Source: Paracoccaceae bacterium
Lineage (GTDB): Bacteria; Pseudomonadota; Alphaproteobacteria; Rhodobacterales; Rhodobacteraceae
DNA length: 6,457 bases
Assembly: GCA_006227805.1 (NCBI GenBank)
Contig: SBFT01000072.1
Coordinates: 1 to 6,457, forward strand
Direction: 5' to 3'
The notes beneath the pieces are model-generated. The model saw only the letters and a list, made by a program, of their open reading frames with translations. It was not told where the DNA came from and searched no databases. Both the position numbers and the translations under genes were made by a program. Below, in pieces: positions 1 through 6,014 of this stretch (positions are counted from its first letter, which is position 1; each line of letters opens with the position of its first letter).

Positions 1-569
1 GCGACATAGCCGCGATAGTCGAACATCATCGCGTCCGAGCATCCCTTCGCCTCGGCCGCGTGCTTCGACATCGTGGCGATCATGTAGAGGCCCGCCGCCT
101 TGGCCTGGCTGGGCGCGGTCGCGGGATCGGGGCGGCGCCACTTGGCGATGTCCAGCTTCGCACCCTTCATCTTGGCGTCACCGTAATAGCTGCCCCATTC
201 CCAGGCCGCGACGGCCATGCGCACCGGGTTGCGGCGGCTGGCGACGCCCATGTCCTCGCCCGCGCCGCGCCAGGCGAAGGCGCGGACATAGGCATTGGTC
301 AGTCCGTTGGCCTGCAGCACGGCCTCCTTTGCGGCGTCGATCTCCTCCGCCGTGTAGGGGATCGGCATGTCGATCAGTTCACCCGATTTCAGCAGACGCT
401 TGGAATGCTCGTGGCCCAGGAAGATCTTGCCGTCATAGCAGCGTTCCCCCTCGAAGACGGACGAGGCATAATGCAGCGCATGGCTGAGCACGTGGATCCT
501 GGCGGAACGCCAGTCCACCAGCTGGCCGTCGAGCCAGATCTTGCCGTCGCGATCATCATAGGTGGCCAT
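1..569 (-). CDS. ilvE: Branched-chain amino-acid aminotransferase, N-terminal part (cut by window edge)
   Basis: PLP-dependent fold-type IV transaminase that interconverts leucine, isoleucine and valine with their 2-oxo acids, using glutamate/2-oxoglutarate, in the cytoplasm. Reading the minus strand from the ATG at 569-567 gives 189 codons open to the left edge; the C-terminal part and stop lie outside. The family signature HVLSHALHYASSVFEGERCY is at residues 26-45 (compare HVMSHALHYGTSVFEGIRCY in E. coli IlvE). R58 fits the phosphate-binding arginine, and K157 in SQAKAAGLY aligns with the Schiff-base lysine K159 of E. coli. The fragment ends in DYRGYVA, just before the usual E-x-T/G-x-x-N segment. 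The start is supported by a strong AGGAGGA Shine-Dalgarno 5 nt upstream. The gene is divergent from petP and has its own promoter. Family assignment is firm; the choice of IlvE over a D-amino-acid transaminase rests on the N-terminal motif and the lysine context. Confidence 0.95.
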   Translation of the reverse strand, partial: MATYDDRDGKIWLDGQLVDWRSARIHVLSHALHYASSVFEGERCYDGKIFLGHEHSKRLLKSGELIDMPIPYTAEEIDAAKEAVLQANGLTNAYVRAFAWRGAGEDMGVASRRNPVRMAVAAWEWGSYYGDAKMKGAKLDIAKWRRPDPATAPSQAKAAGLYMIATMSKHAAEAKGCSDAMMFDYRGYV

Positions 570-574
570 CTCAA

Positions 575-581
575 TCCTCCT
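575..581 (-). promoter_or_regulatory. Shine-Dalgarno of ilvE
   Basis: On the minus strand AGGAGGA lies 5 nt before the ATG at 569. It is the strongest ribosome-binding site in the window and fixes the ilvE start. Confidence 0.85.
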
Positions 582-591
582 GGCGCCTTTG

Positions 592-637
592 CATTTGTTG
601 CGCAAATGGGTCCGATCCGGACATGATATTGCGCCAA
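592..637. promoter_or_regulatory. Two TTGCGC(C)AA boxes, candidate tandem operator
   Basis: A perfect 8-bp palindrome TTGCGCAA (598-605) sits inside an interrupted inverted repeat, CATTTG-TTGCG-CAAATG (592-608). A close variant TTGCGCCAA (629-637) begins 31 bp later, about three helical turns, so both would face the same side of the DNA. If the ilvE promoter call is right, the boxes lie at about +4 to +12 and +36 to +43 of the ilvE transcript, positions suited to repression. They also lie 90-129 bp upstream of the petP ATG. PetP (MarR proteins often bind short palindromes), PetR, or an Lrp/AsnC-type leucine-responsive regulator could bind; nothing in the sequence decides between them. Confidence 0.4.
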
Positions 638-646
638 AACTGCGAT

Positions 647-675
647 TCGATACCTTTTCACTGTTGGAATGTCAA
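647..675 (-). promoter_or_regulatory. Probable sigma70-type promoter of ilvE
   Basis: On the minus strand a perfect -35 hexamer TTGACA (675-670) is followed by a 17-nt spacer and TATCGA (652-647), a weak -10 that keeps the TAT start. Transcription would begin near position 640, giving a leader of about 70 nt before the ilvE ATG. The perfect -35 and ideal spacer are seen directly. Promoter activity is inferred, and alphaproteobacterial -10 boxes are often degenerate. Confidence 0.55.
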
Positions 676-677
676 CA
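662..677. promoter_or_regulatory. Inverted repeat TGTTG-N6-CAACA over the ilvE -35 box
   Basis: Perfect 5-bp arms TGTTG (662-666) and CAACA (673-677) flank a 6-bp centre GAATGT. The right arm covers half of the minus-strand TTGACA -35 hexamer. It lies 50-65 bp upstream of the petP start codon, so a bound dimer could block ilvE transcription and also affect petP. The arms are short, so a chance occurrence is possible. Confidence 0.3.
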
Positions 678-726
678 AGGCTGACGTAAGCTGCCGACAA
701 ACACCCAGAAGGCCCCGAAGCGTCCG

Positions 727-1239
727 ATGTCCGAGTTGCGCAGTTCCGCATCCTATTCCGGCGAAAGCCTGCTCTATCTCACCGACGAACAATTGCGGCA
801 GGGGATCGAGGCGATGTTCTTCGCCTATCGCGGGTTCACCGCCGATCCCGACCGGATCCTGTCCGACCTGAGTTATGGCCGGGCGCATCACCGGGCGATC
901 CATTTCATCAATCGCGCGCCCGGCACGACGGTGAACAACCTGTTGTCGATCCTCGGCGTGACCAAGCAATCGCTGAACCGGGTGCTGCGCACGCTGATCG
1001 AGGACGGCCTGGTCGAAAGCCGGGTGGGCCAGGTCGACAAGCGCGAACGCCATCTGCACCTGACCGAGAAGGGCGCAGCACTCGAGGCGCGGCTCTCGGA
1101 CGCCCAGCGCGCCCGGATGCGCGCGGCCTATCGCGCGGCGGGACCCGAGGCGGTGGCCGGGTTCCGCCAGGTGCTGGAAGCCATGATGGATACCGAATTG
1201 CGCCGCGCCCATGTGCGGCTCCGGGATGCCGGGCAATGA
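727..1239 (+). CDS. petP: MarR-family transcriptional regulator PetP
   Basis: A 170-residue winged-helix DNA-binding protein of the MarR family, probably a homodimer acting on nearby promoters. An N-terminal helical dimerisation region (about 12-62) precedes the helix-turn-helix (about 67-92, with TTVNNLLSILGVTKQSLNRV and TLIEDGL). The beta-hairpin wing follows at 96-113 (VDKRERHLHLTEKG, with the usual D-x-R and LT-x-KG), and then C-terminal dimerisation helices. There are no cysteines, so an OhrR-type thiol redox switch is excluded. The Shine-Dalgarno is weak (AGAAGG at 707-712 is 14 nt away), so initiation may be inefficient. The gene overlaps petR by ATGA and is divergent from ilvE. The petP name is transferred from the petP-petR pair of Rhodobacter capsulatus, on family, gene order and the 4-nt overlap. 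Its ligand and targets cannot be read from the sequence. Confidence 0.88.
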   Translation: MSELRSSASYSGESLLYLTDEQLRQGIEAMFFAYRGFTADPDRILSDLSYGRAHHRAIHFINRAPGTTVNNLLSILGVTKQSLNRVLRTLIEDGLVESRVGQVDKRERHLHLTEKGAALEARLSDAQRARMRAAYRAAGPEAVAGFRQVLEAMMDTELRRAHVRLRDAGQ

Positions 1240-1937
1240 GGGACGTCCAGGCGCATCTGCTGATCGTCGACGACGACGAGCGCATCCGTGAATTGCTGAA
1301 GAAGTTCCTCATGCGCAACGGCTTCCTGGTGACGGCGGCACGGGATGCCGCCCATGCGCGCCGCGTGCTGGCGGGGCTGGATTTCGACCTGATCGTCATG
1401 GACGTCATGATGCCGGGCGAGGATGGGGTCAGCCTGACGCGGTCGCTGCGCGAAACCCATGACACGCCCATCCTGCTCTTGACCGCCAGGGGCGAGACGG
1501 AACACCGGATCGCGGGGCTCGAGGCCGGGGCGGACGATTACCTCGCCAAGCCGTTCGAGCCGAAGGAATTGCTGCTGAGGATCAACGCGATCCTGCGGCG
1601 GATGCCGGAACCCTCGGTCCAGGCGGCGGCGCCGAAATTCCTGCAACTGGGTCCGATCCGCTATGACATCGAACGCGGCGAGATGTGGCGTGGCGCGGAC
1701 CTGATCCGCCTGACCGCGACCGAGGCGCAACTGATGCGCATCTTCGCCGCCGTCCCCGGCGAGGCGCTGAGCCGGACCAGGCTGGTCGAGGATCTGGGCC
1801 GCGACCGCGGCCAGGCGCAGGAGCGCGCGGTGGACGTGCAGATCACCCGCCTGCGCCGCAAGATCGAGGACAATCCCAAGCAGCCGCGCTACCTTCAGAC
1901 GGTGCGCGGCGCGGGCTACATGCTGGCGCCCGACTGA
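1236..1937 (+). CDS. petR: OmpR/PhoB-family response regulator PetR
   Basis: A 233-residue two-domain response regulator. The receiver domain (about 7-123) has the acidic pocket D12-D13-D14, phosphoacceptor D56 in IVMDVMMPGEDG, switch T83 in LLLTARGE and conserved K105 in YLAKPF, so phosphorylation chemistry looks intact. The C-terminal winged helix (about 132-233) has LTATEAQLM, the recognition helix near RAVDVQITRLRRKI (197-210) and the wing VRGAGYML (223-230). The start ATG overlaps the petP stop (ATGA) without a good Shine-Dalgarno, so translation is probably coupled to petP. In R. capsulatus PetR is encoded upstream of the cytochrome bc1 operon and is required for photosynthetic and respiratory growth. 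Here the next gene is a deacetylase homologue, and no histidine kinase is encoded in the window. The family is certain; the petR name rests on synteny with petP and resemblance to the known protein. Confidence 0.9.
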   Translation: MRDVQAHLLIVDDDERIRELLKKFLMRNGFLVTAARDAAHARRVLAGLDFDLIVMDVMMPGEDGVSLTRSLRETHDTPILLLTARGETEHRIAGLEAGADDYLAKPFEPKELLLRINAILRRMPEPSVQAAAPKFLQLGPIRYDIERGEMWRGADLIRLTATEAQLMRIFAAVPGEALSRTRLVEDLGRDRGQAQERAVDVQITRLRRKIEDNPKQPRYLQTVRGAGYMLAPD

Positions 1938-1994
1938 TCGGCGTCGCGCGGACCGCGGGTTCGGGAATTTGCGTATTTGGGACCAGAAAGAAGC

Positions 1995-2000
1995 AGGGGA
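1995..2000 (+). promoter_or_regulatory. Shine-Dalgarno deciding the deacetylase start
   Basis: AGGGGA lies 9 nt before the ATG at 2010. An in-frame TTG at 1977 would add 11 residues rich in G, P and R that do not look like the family, and no ribosome-binding site precedes it. The ATG at 2010 is therefore preferred. Confidence 0.65.
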
Positions 2001-2009
2001 CCGAGAGGC

Positions 2010-2936
2010 ATGGCAACGGCGCTGATCACCCATCCCGATTGCCTGGATCACGTCACGCCCGAGGGGCATCCCGAGCGGGTGGCGCGGCTGGAGCATGTGC
2101 TGGCGGCCCTGCGCGACCTGGATTTGCTGCGCGTGGCCGCCCCGATGGTCGAGAATTCCGCCTTGTTGCGGGTGCATCCGGCGGCGCATCTGGCGGGCTT
2201 GCGCGCCCGGGCGCCCCAGGCAGGTCATGCCGCCATCGATGCCGATACCTGGATGTCGCCCGGAACGCTGGCGGCGGCGGGCCGCGCGGCGGGCGCCGTG
2301 GTGAAGGCGGTCGACATGGTGCTGGGCGGCGAGGTGGGGAATGCCTTCTGCGCGATCCGTCCGCCCGGGCATCACGCCGAACGGCAGACCGCGATGGGCT
2401 TCTGTTTTTTCGGAAATGCCGCGGTCGGGGCGAAACATGCGCTGGACGTGCATGGGCTGTCCCGCGTCGCGGTGGTGGATTTCGACGTCCATCACGGCAA
2501 CGGCACGCAGGACGTGCTGTGGGACGATCCGCGCGCGCTGGTCATCACCAGCCAGCAGATGCCGCTCTGGCCTGGGGCGGGGCATCCCTCGGAGCGCGGC
2601 GCGCATGACAATGTGCTGAACCTGCCCCTGCCCCCCGACAGCGGCGGGGTGAAGATGCGCGCCGAATACCGCGCGCAGGTCTTTCCGCGCCTGAGGGCCT
2701 TCGCGCCCGAGTTGATCATCGTCTCGGCCGGCTTCGACGCTCATGCGGATGACCCGCTGGCCAGCCTGAACTGGGAGACCGATGATTTCGCCTGGGTCAC
2801 GTCCGAATTGTGCAGATTGGCGGACGAGGTCTGCGGCGGACGGGTGGTCTCGACGCTCGAGGGCGGATATGATCTGACTGCTCTGGCGCACTCGGTGCGC
2901 GCCCATGTGACCGAACTGATGAAGGCCGCGAGATGA
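2010..2936 (+). CDS. Class II histone-deacetylase-like zinc amidohydrolase
   Basis: A 308-residue cytoplasmic protein of the arginase/deacetylase superfamily that hydrolyses acyl amides (acetyl-lysine or acetyl-polyamine type) using zinc. All active-site elements are visible: the PEGHPER N-terminal motif (17-23), the catalytic histidine pair H121-H122 in RPPGHHAE, FCFFGNAA (131-138), zinc ligands D159 and H161 in DFDVHHGNGTQ, the third zinc ligand D243 in SAGFDAHADDP, and the transition-state tyrosine Y287 in EGGYD. Keeping the tyrosine argues for a standard deacetylase rather than a histidine-substituted class IIa-like enzyme. There is no signal peptide and no extra domain. It follows petR after a 72-bp gap and overlaps xseB by 4 nt, so it opens the xseB-ispA-dxs run. 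The substrate is unknown: bacterial homologues act on polyamines, acetyl-CoA synthetase or protein lysines, and the sequence does not choose between these. Confidence 0.93.
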   Translation: MATALITHPDCLDHVTPEGHPERVARLEHVLAALRDLDLLRVAAPMVENSALLRVHPAAHLAGLRARAPQAGHAAIDADTWMSPGTLAAAGRAAGAVVKAVDMVLGGEVGNAFCAIRPPGHHAERQTAMGFCFFGNAAVGAKHALDVHGLSRVAVVDFDVHHGNGTQDVLWDDPRALVITSQQMPLWPGAGHPSERGAHDNVLNLPLPPDSGGVKMRAEYRAQVFPRLRAFAPELIIVSAGFDAHADDPLASLNWETDDFAWVTSELCRLADEVCGGRVVSTLEGGYDLTALAHSVRAHVTELMKAAR

Positions 2937-3175
2937 CCGAAAAGAACGTTGCCGAGATGAGTTTCGAGGAAGCCATGCGCGCCCTGGAAGCGGTGGTGGA
3001 CCAGCTGGAGAAGGGCGAGGTGCCGCTCGACGCCTCGATCACGCTCTACGAGCGCGGTGCGGCCCTGAAGAAACGCTGCGAGGATGAATTGAAGCGCGCC
3101 GAGGAGAAGGTGGCGCAGATCACGCTGGACGGCGATGGCGCGCCCACGGGAACCAAGCCTGTCGAGGGGATGTGA
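2933..3175 (+). CDS. xseB: Exodeoxyribonuclease VII small subunit
   Basis: An 80-residue accessory subunit of exonuclease VII, which degrades single-stranded DNA together with the large XseA subunit (not encoded here). The Pfam-like core is clear: SFEEAMRALEAVVDQLEKGE (10-29), PLDASITLYERGAALKKRCE (31-50), then the ELKRAEEKVAQI helix (52-63). These form the two-helix hairpin that coats XseA. The length is normal for the family. The last ~17 residues are Gly/Pro/Thr-rich and probably disordered. The start codon overlaps the deacetylase stop (ATGA), with GAAGG at 2921-2925 as a usable Shine-Dalgarno. An xseB-ispA-dxs order is common in proteobacteria (including E. coli), which supports the call. 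Confidence 0.95.
   Translation: MTEKNVAEMSFEEAMRALEAVVDQLEKGEVPLDASITLYERGAALKKRCEDELKRAEEKVAQITLDGDGAPTGTKPVEGM
3164..3170 (+). promoter_or_regulatory. Shine-Dalgarno of ispA, start ambiguous
   Basis: GAGGGGA at the end of xseB is only 1 nt from the GTG at 3172 but 10 nt from an in-frame TTG at 3181. The spacing favours the TTG; the overlap pattern and the stronger codon favour the GTG. The two proteins differ by only three residues. Confidence 0.5.
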
Positions 3176-4047
3176 CCGGTTTGTTCCGCGCCCGGCTGGA
3201 TGAGGCGGCAGCGCGGATCGAGTCCGGCTTCGCGCAGGTATTCTCGGGCTTGCAGGACCTGCCGGTGGTCCGCGCGATGGACTATGCCAGCGACGGCGGC
3301 AAGCGGCTGCGCGGTTTCCTCGTGCTGGAATCCGCGCGGCTGCATGGCGTGGCGCCGGACCGCGCGATCTGGCCCGCCTGTGCGATCGAGGCGTTGCACG
3401 CCTACAGCCTCGTCCATGACGATCTGCCCTGCATGGATGACGACGACCTGCGCCGTGGCCGCCCCACCGTGCACCGCCACTGGGACGAGGCGACCGCCGT
3501 CCTTGCGGGCGACGCGTTGCAGACGCTGGCCTTCGAACTGGTCGCCGATCCCCGGGTAGGGCCCGGCGACGTGCGCGCCGACCTGGCGCTGAGCCTTGCG
3601 CGGGCGGCGGGCGCCCGGGGGATGGTGCTGGGCCAGGCGCTGGACATCGCCGCCGAAACCGCGGGGCGTGCGCTGACGCTCGAGGAGATTACCGCGTTGC
3701 AGGCGGGCAAGACCGGCGCCCTGATCCAGTGGTCGGCGGAGGCGGGGGCGCGGCTGGCCGCGGCGGATGTCGCGGCGCTGTCGGCCTATGCGCAGGCGCT
3801 GGGTCTGGCGTTCCAGATCGCCGATGACATTCTCGACGTCGAAGGCGATGCCGCGACCGTCGGCAAGGCTGTGGGCAAGGACGCGGGTGCGGGCAAGGCG
3901 ACCTTCGTGTCCCTGCTGGGGCTGGACGGGGCGAAACGCCGCGCGGCGACCCTCGTGACCGAGGCTTGCGATGCACTAGATGTTTACGGGGCCGAGGCAG
4001 ATTGCTTGCGGGAGGCCGCCCGTTTCGTTATCTCGCGCCGTCACTGA
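3172..4047 (+). CDS. ispA: Farnesyl diphosphate synthase (short-chain polyprenyl synthase)
   Basis: A 291-residue all-helical prenyltransferase that condenses DMAPP/GPP with IPP to form FPP (C15), the precursor of quinone tails and undecaprenyl phosphate. Substrate-binding GGKRLRG is at 42-48. The first Asp-rich motif is D83-D-L-P-C-M-D89, with the two-residue insertion typical of bacterial type II FPP synthases, followed by DDDLRRGRPT (compare E. coli HDDLPAMDDDDLRRG). GQALD (154-158), KTGALI (180-185) and the second Asp-rich motif D218-D-I-L-D222 complete the Mg-diphosphate sites. Tyr78, five residues before the first motif, is bulky and fits product termination at C15; GGPP synthesis is less likely but not excluded. 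The start overlaps the xseB stop (GTGA), implying coupled translation. A three-residue-shorter TTG start is possible. dxs follows after 28 nt. Confidence 0.94.
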   Translation: MTGLFRARLDEAAARIESGFAQVFSGLQDLPVVRAMDYASDGGKRLRGFLVLESARLHGVAPDRAIWPACAIEALHAYSLVHDDLPCMDDDDLRRGRPTVHRHWDEATAVLAGDALQTLAFELVADPRVGPGDVRADLALSLARAAGARGMVLGQALDIAAETAGRALTLEEITALQAGKTGALIQWSAEAGARLAAADVAALSAYAQALGLAFQIADDILDVEGDAATVGKAVGKDAGAGKATFVSLLGLDGAKRRAATLVTEACDALDVYGAEADCLREAARFVISRRH

Positions 4048-4075
4048 CGCGCGCGCCCGCACCGAAAGACGATTG

Positions 4076-6010
4076 ATGACAGACCGCCCGCACACCCCGC
4101 TTCTGGACCGTATCTCGCGGCCTGCCGACCTGAAGGGCTTGTCGGACCGTCAGTTGCGCCAGGTCGCGGACGAGCTTCGGGCCGAGACGATCAGCGCGGT
4201 GTCGGTCACCGGGGGACACCTGGGTGCGGGCCTGGGCGTCGTGGAACTCACCGTTGCCATTCACGCCGTCTTCGATACGCCCCGCGACAAGCTGATCTGG
4301 GACGTGGGCCACCAGTGCTATCCGCACAAGATCCTGACCGGGCGGCGCGACCGGATCCGAACGCTGCGGATGAAGGACGGCCTCTCGGGTTTCACCAAGC
4401 GGTCGGAAAGCCCCTATGACCCTTTCGGTGCCGCGCATTCCTCAACCTCGATCAGCGCCGCGCTGGGCTTTGCCGTGGCGCGCGACCTGGGCGGCGTGAC
4501 CCCCGAGGGGCTGGGCGACGCCATCGCGGTGATCGGCGACGGCTCGATGAGCGCGGGCATGGCCTTCGAGGCGATGAACAACGCGGGTGCCCTGAAAAAG
4601 CGCCTGATCGTCATCCTGAACGACAACGAGATGTCGATCGCCCCTCCGGTCGGCGCGCTGTCCTCGTATCTCAGCCGTCTCTACGCCGAGGAGCCGTTCC
4701 AGGAGTTGAAGGCCGCGGCCAAGGGCGCGGTGTCCCTGCTGCCGGAACCCTTCCGCGAAGGTGCCAGGCGCGCGAAGGACATGCTGAAGGGTCTGGCCGT
4801 GGGCGGGACGCTCTTCGAGGAACTGGGCTTCAGTTACCTGGGCCCCATCGACGGGCATGACCTGGACCAGTTGCTTCCCGTTCTGCGCACGGTGAAGGCG
4901 CGGGCGACGGGGCCGATCCTGATCCACGTGCTGACGAAGAAGGGCAAGGGATACGCCCCGGCCGAGCGTGCCCGCGACAGGGGCCATGCGACCGCGCGCT
5001 TCGACGTGGTGACGGGCGAGCAGGTCAAGACGCCGTCCAATGCCCCCAGCTATACCCGCGTCTTCGCCGATGCGCTGATCGATCAGGCGGGCCGCGACGA
5101 TCGCATCGTGGCGGTGACGGCGGCGATGCCGGACGGGACGGGGCTGAACCTGTTCGCCGATCGCTATCCCAGCCGGTGCTTCGATGTGGGCATTGCCGAA
5201 CAGCACGGCGTGACCTTCTGTGCCGCACTTGCGGCGGGGGGGATGCGGCCTTTCTGCACGATGTATTCCACCTTCCTGCAGCGCGGCTATGACCAGGTCG
5301 TGCATGACGTGGCGATCCAGCGGTTGCCCGTGCGCTTCGCCATCGATCGCGCGGGGCTGGTGGGGGCGGACGGCGCCACCCATGCGGGGGCCTTCGACAT
5401 CGCCTACCTGGCGAACCTGCCGGGCTTCGTCGTGATGGCCGCCGCGGATGAGGCGGAACTGGTCCACATGGTCGCCACGGCGGCGGCGCATGATGACGGC
5501 CCCATCGCCTTCCGCTTCCCGCGGGGCGAAGGCGTGGGCGTCGAGATGCCCGAACGCGGCCAGCCGCTGGAGATCGGGCGCGGCCGCATGATCCAGGAGG
5601 GGGGGCGCGTGGCGATCCTGTCCTTCGGGACGCGGCTGGCGGAAGTGATGAAGGCGGCCGAGGCGCTGGAGGCCAGGGGCATCCGGCCCAGCGTGGCGGA
5701 CGCGCGTTTCGCCAAGCCGCTCGACCGCGACCTGATCCTGCGGCTCGCCCGCGATCACGAGGCGCTGATCACGGTCGAGGAAGGCGCGGTGGGCGGCTTC
5801 GGCAGCCATGTCGCGCAGCTTCTGGCAGAGGACGGCGTGTTCGACCGCGGCCTGCGGTTCCGCAGCATGGTCCTGCCCGATACCTTCATCGACCAGGCGA
5901 GCCCGGAGGCGATGTATGCCGTCGCCGGGATGAACGCGCCGCAGATCGAGGCGAAGGTGCTCGAGGTGCTCGGCATCGCGATGGTAGGCAGCCGCCGGGC
6001 CGGGGCCTAG
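4076..6010 (+). CDS. dxs: 1-deoxy-D-xylulose-5-phosphate synthase
   Basis: A 644-residue thiamine-diphosphate enzyme that condenses pyruvate with glyceraldehyde 3-phosphate to DXP, the first step of the MEP isoprenoid pathway and a branch to thiamine and pyridoxal. Visible features include VTGGHLGAGLG with H48, DVGHQCYPHKILTGRR with H79, and the TPP/Mg motif G154-D155-G156 ending in N168-N169. N184 in LNDNEMSI fits the second Mg ligand, and E375 in DVGIAEQHGVTF is the TPP-activating glutamate (E370 in E. coli). Pyrimidine-domain motifs YSTFLQRGYDQ and GATHAGAFDIAYL follow, then a C-terminal transketolase-like domain (about 515-635). The length matches the family. The ATG at 4076 is chosen because the protein then begins MTDRPHTPLLDRI, matching Rhodobacteraceae orthologues; the frame stays open to 3980, but that stretch is ispA in another frame. 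The Shine-Dalgarno is weak (AAAGA near 4065). It is the last gene of the plus-strand run. Confidence 0.97.
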   Translation: MTDRPHTPLLDRISRPADLKGLSDRQLRQVADELRAETISAVSVTGGHLGAGLGVVELTVAIHAVFDTPRDKLIWDVGHQCYPHKILTGRRDRIRTLRMKDGLSGFTKRSESPYDPFGAAHSSTSISAALGFAVARDLGGVTPEGLGDAIAVIGDGSMSAGMAFEAMNNAGALKKRLIVILNDNEMSIAPPVGALSSYLSRLYAEEPFQELKAAAKGAVSLLPEPFREGARRAKDMLKGLAVGGTLFEELGFSYLGPIDGHDLDQLLPVLRTVKARATGPILIHVLTKKGKGYAPAERARDRGHATARFDVVTGEQVKTPSNAPSYTRVFADALIDQAGRDDRIVAVTAAMPDGTGLNLFADRYPSRCFDVGIAEQHGVTFCAALAAGGMRPFCTMYSTFLQRGYDQVVHDVAIQRLPVRFAIDRAGLVGADGATHAGAFDIAYLANLPGFVVMAAADEAELVHMVATAAAHDDGPIAFRFPRGEGVGVEMPERGQPLEIGRGRMIQEGGRVAILSFGTRLAEVMKAAEALEARGIRPSVADARFAKPLDRDLILRLARDHEALITVEEGAVGGFGSHVAQLLAEDGVFDRGLRFRSMVLPDTFIDQASPEAMYAVAGMNAPQIEAKVLEVLGIAMVGSRRAGA

Positions 6011-6014
6011 CTAG
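6007..6014. repeat. CTAGCTAG palindrome carrying both convergent stop codons
   Basis: The 8-bp palindrome supplies the TAG of dxs (6008-6010, plus strand) and the TAG of the lytic transglycosylase (6013-6011, minus strand), so the genes meet with no intergenic base. No GC hairpin followed by a T-run is visible on either strand here; transcription must end inside the opposing gene or by another mechanism. Confidence 0.8.

Noticed and set aside
60..626. A 188-codon plus-strand open frame opposite ilvE
   Set aside because: The minus strand here encodes clear IlvE motifs with a strong Shine-Dalgarno; this frame has no family resemblance and runs through the ilvE promoter leader.
1927..1943. An imperfect hairpin CGCC(C)GA-CTGA-TCGGCG at the end of petR as a terminator
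   Set aside because: The stem has a bulge, is short, includes the petR stop codon and is not followed by a T-run, so it does not qualify as an intrinsic terminator.
1685..2608. A 307-codon plus-strand frame overlapping petR and the deacetylase gene
   Set aside because: It is a frame-shifted reading of two genuine genes, very rich in A, G and R, and ignores the real stop and start between them.
1128..2906. A 592-codon open frame on the minus strand spanning petP, petR and the deacetylase gene
   Set aside because: It is antisense to three well-supported genes, is rich in H, Q, R and G with no recognisable domain, and crosses gene boundaries. This is the usual shadow of high third-position GC.
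3980..4075. A 32-residue N-terminal extension of Dxs
   Set aside because: The DNA is the end of ispA and the spacer read in another frame; the family N-terminus begins at the ATG at 4076.
4442..5809. A 455-codon open frame on the minus strand inside dxs
   Set aside because: It is fully antisense to dxs with shadow-like composition (many R, H, Q, D) and no motif or ribosome-binding site.
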